This document shows positions 11,401-20,400 of a DNA stretch of 64,000 nt, piece by piece. Source of the stretch: Owenia fusiformis (taxonomy: Eukaryota > Annelida > Polychaeta > Sabellida > Oweniidae). The DNA lies in the NCBI GenBank assembly GCA_903813345.2, contig CAIIXF020000006.1:34263524-34327523 (forward strand), in the 5' to 3' direction. A program made the translations under genes and the position numbers. The stretch's first letter is position 1. Every line of letters starts with the position of its first letter. The notes beneath the pieces are model-generated. The model was not told where the DNA came from, did no database searches, and saw nothing but the letters and a program-made list of their open reading frames with translations.

Positions 11401-14400
11401 ATTTGCATCAGAAGATTTCAACATTTGCTTGAACAAAATACCCTCTCCCCCTCCCCTTTGAACTGTTGACAATTAGACTTTATCCCTCATCAAATGTGCA
11501 ATTTTGGACATACCATTGGCTGTACTATCATACTGTACTGTACTGTACTGTACCGCACCATACCATATCTTGCTGTGTTGTGCTTTGCTGTACTTTATTG
11601 TACTTTACTGTACTGTACTTTATTGTACTGTAATGTAATATAATGTACTAGTTTAGTCTATGTTATATGCAGGAACATGTTTGCAATTCCAGTATAATGC
11701 AGGAGAGGCCAAGGATTGTCCTGAATGTTGCAGAGACAGTGTTAAGAAGAATGTCTCCATTTGTGCGTCAAATAGATTTTGCACTGGATTGGACCCAGAT
11801 GGAGGCTGGGAGAGCCCTCTATAGGTAAACCTACAAACTAAATCTAGAATCAGCCATTGTGTCATCTGTTTTGATTTGATAATTTGATCCACATTTTAAA
11901 ATAAAGTAAAATCTGTGGAACCCCTTTGGTACCACTTAACATTATTTAGGGGTGTCAGACGCACCATGCTATATTTGCATTTGACCTTATACCTTTATTA
12001 GTCAGTAAAATACATTGTACACTGTATTTTGTTTATGCTCTGGACTAAAATTGTTCAATAAATGTAGTGTGCCCCATGCCCTTAAAACATACTACTGACC
12101 TTATCTTATGAGTTGTACATATTTTTACTTTTTAAATTAACATACATTCTAGGCAAGGGGACCATTCAGATTCCATTTACATTGTGCTGAATGGAAGATT
12201 GAGATCTGTGGTGTCCCTTCTCAGTGGGAAGAAAGAACTCATAGGGGAATATGGTAGAGGAGAACTTGTAGGTCTGGTAGAGATATTAACCCAGACTGAT
12301 AGATCTACTACAGTAATGGCAGTCAGGTATGCAACATTTGTATAGATGGCATACCTAAAATGTCCGTCTGCTTAACTTATTTTACTCAATTTCTCTCCAA
12401 AATTTGAATGAAGTATTTGATTTTCTGTTTTTTTTATATAATTTCGTGTTTTGGCTACTTGCCTGTTTATTCCATTTCTTGCTGTTTTTGGCTTTTAATA
12501 CATAACGAACATGAATGAATGTTTTCTCATCAGATGTTCAAAATGTTCATCCATCTTATTTAATTTTTCATCTGGTTTTGGCAAATAACACTAACACAAA
12601 TTAAAAAAATATTTATTGATAAAACAGTGATTTGTTATAAAAAATTAATTGAAACAAGACAAAATTAAAAACAATTAATTGAAATGATCAATTAACATTC
12701 ATATTCCAGAGACACAGAGCTTGCCATGTTGCCAGGAGAATTGCTCAATCTCATCAAGCGTAAATATCCACAAATTGTTACACGTCTCATCCACTTATTG
12801 GGACAAAGGATTTTGGGAAGCCTTCAGGACAGAAATGTATCATCGGCTTTATCAGGCAAGATGATGATCAGTAGTTGTTGAAGTTGATTTTGTTATATTG
12901 AGGGAATGCATATTTGAGGATTTTGTTTTTAAAGATACTGATTAACAAGTGTATTTAATCAAATTGATCTATGTGTACATCTTGAAAAAAAGTGTCACAT
13001 TTTTTATCTTGTTTTCAGAACATCCAAATGTTGATCTGCGACCTGCAGTGGCTAATCTTGCCACAGTGGCAATACTAGGAGCCTCTGATGACGTTCCAAC
13101 ATCCAACTTCACGCTAGAGTTACAGTATGCTCTCAATACTATAGGCAAGTACATGTATAGAACTTCTCTACTCTGGGTATGGTTTGGTAGGACTTGTATG
13201 GAAATAAATCCTGTGCTTTTCTACATTTCTAAAATTTATGTAACATGGTCAATTTTTTCAATTTCGAGGTTATTTTTATTAAATAGTTTTTAGGATGACA
13301 CAAGTGTTGTGATATCATAGATAAATAATTGATACATTAAATTTTATTGTAGGCCCTACCCTAAGACTCACTAGTGAGATTATACAAAACAGACTGGGAG
13401 TTAATGCTCTTGACACGTAAGTTATTTTGTGCCAATTAAATTAACAGCAATGGTTGCCATGCCTATTATATTCTCTTCAATGTTTCTTGCGTTTCTATAC
13501 AGGCGTAGAGCTATATTTTTAGTCGTACAATGTACGCCACCACAGGAACACAAGTTGGGCAAAGCAAAAAAAGAGTGTTCAAGCTGGTCTGGGGGTCCTC
13601 CCCCCAGAAAATTTTGAAGTTTGGTTGTATTTGGAGTTTACTTGCAACCATCTGGTACACCTGTGCGTACAAGTCGTACCGGTCGCTACGCCTTTGACAG
13701 TCTACAGTGTTTTCTTTAATTTCATAAAATCTTAATTGTTTTCCAATTTCATACAATCTGAAGTGTTCCCAATTTAATAAATTTGTTCTCTAGTGTCAAT
13801 GAGTATAGACTGCTTAGCTGGCTTGGTCAACAGGAGGATATACATAGGATAGTCCTGTACCAGTGTGACCAGAGAATGACAGCATGGACCCAACGATGCA
13901 TCAGACAGGCTGATTGTATACTCATAGTTGGACGTAGTGGGAATGAGCCAAAAGAAAGTCCAGTAAGTTCTTACTTATTGATCTGGAATATTACCTCATG
14001 TTTGTGCTATATCAATGATGGGATATTCAATATGAGATATTAGGGAAATGATTTTAAGAAACGTTTTGAATCTAAAATCTAAATGTATTTTTCTTTGAAC
14101 ATAATGAGAAAAAATGTATATTTACAAGCGGACAACTCTCTTTTGTTGACTCATGCCAAGCTACAATGTCCACGTCGCCAATATGTTATCATACACTCCC
14201 AGAACCATAATGATAATTACTACTGGTATACTGTCAATTATAATATTGCACAGTGGTCCTTTGATTGCTTATTTTTGCTTACATTTTAATGTCTCAGTGT
14301 GTAGGAGCACTTTATCAATGATGTTTGTATTACAGCTGGAAAAACAAGTAGAGAATATGGCAGTTAGGGCTCAGAAGGAACTTGTTCTACTCCACAAAGA

Positions 14401-17400
14401 TGAGTCAGTTAAACCAACACGTACGGTGGAATGGTTGAATGCTAGAGGCTATTGCAACTCACATCATCACATCAAATGCCCTAAAAGAGTATTTAGTAAA
14501 AAGTCCCAAGCCAAAATGGTATGTTTGGTTTTCTATTGTTTATTGTAAAGATCAAATTGATTTTTATCGGAAATAAGATTTTTTCAGGGATTTTATGGGA
14601 TGTGTGAAATATAAATTACCTGGTGTATGCTGATTCACGTGTATGTCAGATCTCAATATTATTCTTAGATGTAAAGATTGTCATTTAGGACATCCAATTG
14701 AAAAATATACCAATACTTTTACATATGTTGCTGTTGTAGATGGAAATTTATGAAAAACTGTATGAAACACCTCCAGACTGCCATTCAGATTTTTCCCGTC
14801 TTGCGAGATTTCTTACTGGCACCTCAGTGGGTCTCGTACTAGGAGGGGGCGGAGCTAGGTAAATATTATTCATATTAATATAAAAAATCATGAATATTTA
14901 AATTGTCGGACAGGAGTATATAATATGGCTATTTATGGCTTTTTGTACCTAAAAAATATCATTGTCAGCAAATGGCAGGGGGGTGTATGCTGGCACTGGC
15001 CATCTTTTGGACATGTTTTATGATTCTTTTTTCTTTTTATTTTTACAAGATTATTATTCACCCTCTGCCTTGTTAATCTCTTACAGTTAGTGTTACATAG
15101 TGGGTCAAAGATAGTGTTACATAGTGGGTCAAAGATAGTGTTACATAGTGGGTCAAAGATAGTGTTACATAGTGGGTCAAAGATAAGTAGAAGGTTCTTT
15201 CCAACATGCCCCTTATATCTTGTAGGTCTAAGTATCCACCCTTGCTATAAAAAGGATTATTTCATTTGCAGAGGCTGTGCTCATGTAGGACTTATACGTG
15301 CAATGACTGAGCTTGGGATACCCATAGATATGGTAGGAGGGACAAGTATAGGATCATTTATGGGTAAGAGAGTTCTCAACAGAATTTCTTTTTATTGCAC
15401 TTCAGTGGCATGCATGGGTATTTTGTGAATGTACGCCACCAGTGAGCGAAGCGAACAGGCTTTGAGGGGGGTTTGGGGGGTTGAAAATTTGAAATTGAAA
15501 TTGCATTTGAAGCGTTCTGGGGCATTTTAAAATAGGAAATCCTGACTAATATGGACTAATAAAATGAAGAAATGCCATTCAATATAAAAAATTCACCTTT
15601 TTCTAAATGTGAGAGTACGCCATGGCGTTTTATGCATATATGACGCTACGCCAGTGCACTTTTTCAAAGTGTTATATGAACAAGTATATTATCTTCTTGT
15701 TTGCAACTGTTTGAGTTAGTAAATTACTCGGTGGCCATTTTTATTTCTTTGATAAAAAAGTGTGATACATGTATTTATCAGTGTGTGTCTGGTTTGCATA
15801 GTGGAATCCTAGCACCATTTAGATGAAAGAAAATAACGAGATTTGTGGTATGGTCCTTACATTATGAGGATAGATTATTATTAGATAGCTCATTTATTTT
15901 CCTTTGCATTCTTTTCTACAATAATACAATGTCACCTGCAATAATATTTGTTCTGTTTAGCCAAAAATGTATGTTGCACTGGTCCCAATACTTATGTATG
16001 TATTGTATCTTAGGGGGATTATGGTGTGCAGAACGCAACATTACAACATTCACACAAAAGGCCAGGGAATGGTCAATGGTATGTTGTCTTTGCATCTAAA
16101 CATTGCTTCATCCTCTTCAAGTTTGACAATTATTACCTCTATAAAACCTTTCCCTGGGGCTGAAAGAAAACATGTGTATATCTAAGCATATCTGAAAAAT
16201 GCCATTTTGGTTAATCAATATAGTGGAGTTAGTTGAATTTGCAAGAAATTAATGCAGAATTAATTTGCAGAAAATCAAATATTATTTTATTTCAATTGGT
16301 GTGAAAACAAGATTAATAGAAAATAATAACATTGAAGTGTCTGCTCTATATTTTGTAGGAGTTTGGTAAGATCTATAAGAAAGTTTTGGACCTGACCTAC
16401 CCCATCACATCTATGTTCTCAGGTAAGAAAGAATATTAACTGTATAACGGTTTTTGGAAGTCACATTTTATTAAAACAACTGTAAAACATATCTAATCAG
16501 AACTCCATTGGGCCTGGCCAAAATTTTTTGGATTGGCAGTTCTTCACAATTTAAGGTCTCTTAACATGTAAGTTAATGTGAGATTACAAAAGTGGGACCC
16601 AGAAAAAGTGTTCTTATTGAAATTTTGAATAATTGAAATACATGTTTAGAGGAAACAATTAAATTAGCTAGGAATGAAATAAATAGGCATGTAGTTAGAC
16701 TCTAAATTGTATTGAAATGCAAGAAAATCATACAGTTCATTCAACTTTTCAAGAGAAATGGCACTTAAAAGATTGAGCATTAACTGAAAGATACATTGTA
16801 TAATATTTATTCAAGGTGCATCATTGAACCACGCTGTAGAGGATGTGTTCAAACACACCCAGATAGAAGATCTCTGGCTCCCATACTTCTGTGTTACAAC
16901 AGACATCTCATCCTCCAAGGAGAGGATCCATACAAGCGGTAAGTGAAATCTTAATAATGCTCAAGTCAAAAATCAATGTTTAATTTTCAATACAGTAAAT
17001 ATGGTTGTATAAGGTGAAAATCATTAAAGGCCCCATGTAAAGTTTAAACCACTTTGGCTTATATTGTAGTCTTACCCAATGTTATCAAAGTGTGATATGT
17101 GAAACTTTTTTTTTTAATTTCAAAAAGTGGTTTTTGATAGACTTTTTGTTCCAAAATTTTTGAATTTATTTAAAACCAACTTTTAGAGTTCACTCATATC
17201 TTCTAATTAGCCACAATTCATACCAATGCATAGCATTCATCCTCCCATGTTTTTTGCCGAAAAAATTAAGAAAATCGGTTGATAAACAAGCGAGAAATGA
17301 ACTTATCAGTGCATGAAAATGGTTCTGAGAAAAATGCATTTCAAAAGTTTAGTTCTCATAGAAACCAATGGTACAATGATATCTAAAACATAATTTATTC

Positions 17401-20400
17401 TTCCTTTTAACCTGGTTAGACAATCAACATTGTTTTTTTATGAAAGTCTAGCATATTTAGAAAAGATTGACATCGAAAAAAAATTTTAAATTTTTTTCAA
17501 AAAGTTTTTGTTACCTTAGTGACATCACTAATGTTTCAAAATATTTTTTATATGCTAAAACATTGAAGTGGCCCATTAAATATGGCATTTTATTATTGAA
17601 ATAGTGCGTCCTTTGTTCAATCTTTGCATTGGTGTTAAAAAGATAATCTTTTTCGAAATGCATTAAGAAATATTTGATGATTAAGAAATTTCAACTTTTT
17701 TGGAAAAATGGCGGGAAATTTGAATATTTGAGAAATGAAATGCTCACAACTTTCTTTTCAAAAAAATTTTTTGTTCAAAAATCTCTAAAATCACTTTTTA
17801 AGTCCTGACAAATAGTAAATGAATGATAAAAAAATATTTTCAAACTTTAGTCGGGGACTTTAAGATTTTGATGGATGAAATATTATTTTTCAATGTCTAT
17901 TGGCTGAACAAAGACACAGGCATAATCCCACATGAATTACATTCTTGATTTTTTGTTTTGACCTGGTCCATAGTGGACGAACTATGAAGGATAAGTAAAA
18001 ACCAAGGTATTTTAGAATGAATAAACATCATGATTATTTTTGTATTCAAATTTTTATCAGGGATGTGCCCCATAAATTCTATCACTCTTGAAAAGTGCTA
18101 TATTTGGTTATCTTGTGATGAAGAGCAGGCATCAATGCAGATGGCACAAAAATTTTGTCATGAAGATTTCAAGAAAACTGTTAACCTCTTGAATACCAGG
18201 CTCTAAAATCGATTGAAACTAGAGAATTTTTCATTTTTGCCATCTTTTGAGATTTAACCACATACCTTTACAACTTTAGATGCTCATCTTAGTAAAATTA
18301 GATGGCAGATATCATTTCTACACATTTTAAAACAATTTCGTGTAAATTGGTTGAAAATTGTTCAAATAAGAGCAATTTTAGTGAAAATTTTTGTGATGGA
18401 TTTTCTCGTCACTCTGGGTTTCAAGATCATTTCCGAGATGACGAGAAATCTCGTCACTCCAGGTAGTCAAGAGGTTAATCTATTTAACATACAGATGCAA
18501 AAGTAGACTTGGCACCAAGATCTGATAACATTGTGGGCTTGCTGGATAATTTACGATGTCGGCCATTTCACTGTATTGTTTGATATTAATTAATGTGCGT
18601 CTTTTTTCTTCAGGTTGTCTTTGGAGGTATTGCAGAGCCAGCATGTCCCTAGCGGGTTATCTACCACCTCTTTGTGATCCAACTGATGGTCATCTCTTAC
18701 TAGATGGCGGCTACGTTAATAATTTACCAGGTTAGCACCTACAAGATTTTATCGTACAGCAGAATTTTTTCATCTATGATTTATGACCAGGATTTTTATT
18801 TTTTAAGAAAGTTGTGTACTTAATAGATAAAGCTCAGTGAGGTGGCCCCAAAATGGGTAATTCAAAAAGAATCTTAGTTGATGAATTATTATTATCATAC
18901 TACCTCATTGCCTTCATAAGCTTTGAGTTAGAATCAATCTCGTCTGATTGGCTAAAACGTACTTGTACAATATCTCATTCTAGCTGATGTTATGCGAGCC
19001 AGAGGGGCACAGACAATATTTGCCATTGATGTAGGGGCACAGGATGAAGCCAATCTTACTAACTATGGCGATGTGTTGTCTGGTTGGTGGTTGCTATGGA
19101 AACGATGGAATCCATGGGCATCTGCTGTCAAGGTGCAGTACATGCTCATGTAGTTGAGTTATATGTAAAAATATACAAATATGTTAAAGAGGTGCAAGGC
19201 TGGGGACAATTTTGATTCTTTACATTGGGAGGGGTAATTAATCTTTCTTTATATCCATTCCCAGATAGGAAAATATTGAATCTAGTACCTCCCTTTATGG
19301 CCTAGTCACATAGCCCGGCCGATGTCCGGCATCGGTAGAGCTCGGTGGATTTTTTTGGTGCCACCGAGCTCTCCTCATCGGAAGCAGAGCTCGGTGACGT
19401 GAACGGACTCTGTCCGGACATCTTCAGGCGACCGACCGAACACCGGCCGGTGACCGTACGGAGTCTGTCTCAAAATGGTAGTTTTTTTCTGCCGATGTGG
19501 CAGCAACTACCGGCCGAAGGTCGGCCGGACATCGGAAGGAATACGGCCGGTACCCGAACAAGTAACAGCACACCGTGCGATCGCCGGCCGGGTTGTTAAC
19601 GGGCTTTGAACAGTGACCGGCCGATGCTCTGTCCCACGGTCGGAGCTCGGCCGCTGTCCGTTAAAAAACCTCGTCCTCTGGTTGTCTCAGATGCACGGGA
19701 CACCGGCCGATACTCGGCCGTGCACCGGCCGACGTGTTTTCCGATGTGGTTACGATGGGGCTGCCATGACATGATGAGGGAGCTCGGTGAGAGCCCGGTG
19801 AAATTTAACTCCGAAGTTAAAATTTCACCGAGCTACCACTGATGTGGTTTTGAGCAACAAACGCCACGGATGTCCGGCCGGTGTTCGGTCGAGTTCGGTG
19901 AAAATTGCATCGCTGGCTCATCGTAACCTCATCGGCCGGGCTATGTGACTAGGCCATTAATTGCTGATTATTTCTTGTAATTTGGGTCATTTAAAAAAGA
20001 TCATATCTCTAGAAATATTTAAACAGTGATAATTGTTGAGTCTCTCTTTAAATTCAACATGTTCAGGTCCCCAGTATGGATGAAGTCCAGAGCAGGCTGG
20101 CTTATGTCTCCTGTGCCAAACAGATGGAAGCTGTGATGAACTCAGGCTATTGTGAATACATCAGGCCTCCAATAGACAAATACAAGACATTACAATTTGG
20201 TGCTTTTGATGAAATAAATGTACGTGTTCCAGCCTTAGTGTAGAATTGTTTTCTTCTAATATTAAAACTGTGTTATTTAATTTGAAATTTTAGAATGCTG
20301 AAGTCTAAACCAGTACTTTTAATTTTGTGTATATATATTTTTTAATATATGGTAAAATGATTAAGTTAATTCCTCTTTAATGTCAGTTATTAGACACCAG

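Noticed and set aside
13502-13692. Small inverted-repeat element with GGCGTAG / CTACGCC ends
   Set aside because: Only short parts of the ends pair, so the case for an element is too weak; it lies in a PNPLA6 intron. GTACGCCA words also occur near 15431 and 15617.
19345-19842. Two open frames rich in Arg, Pro and Ser
   Set aside because: They lie wholly inside the GC-rich inverted-repeat element and reflect its CGGCCG composition.
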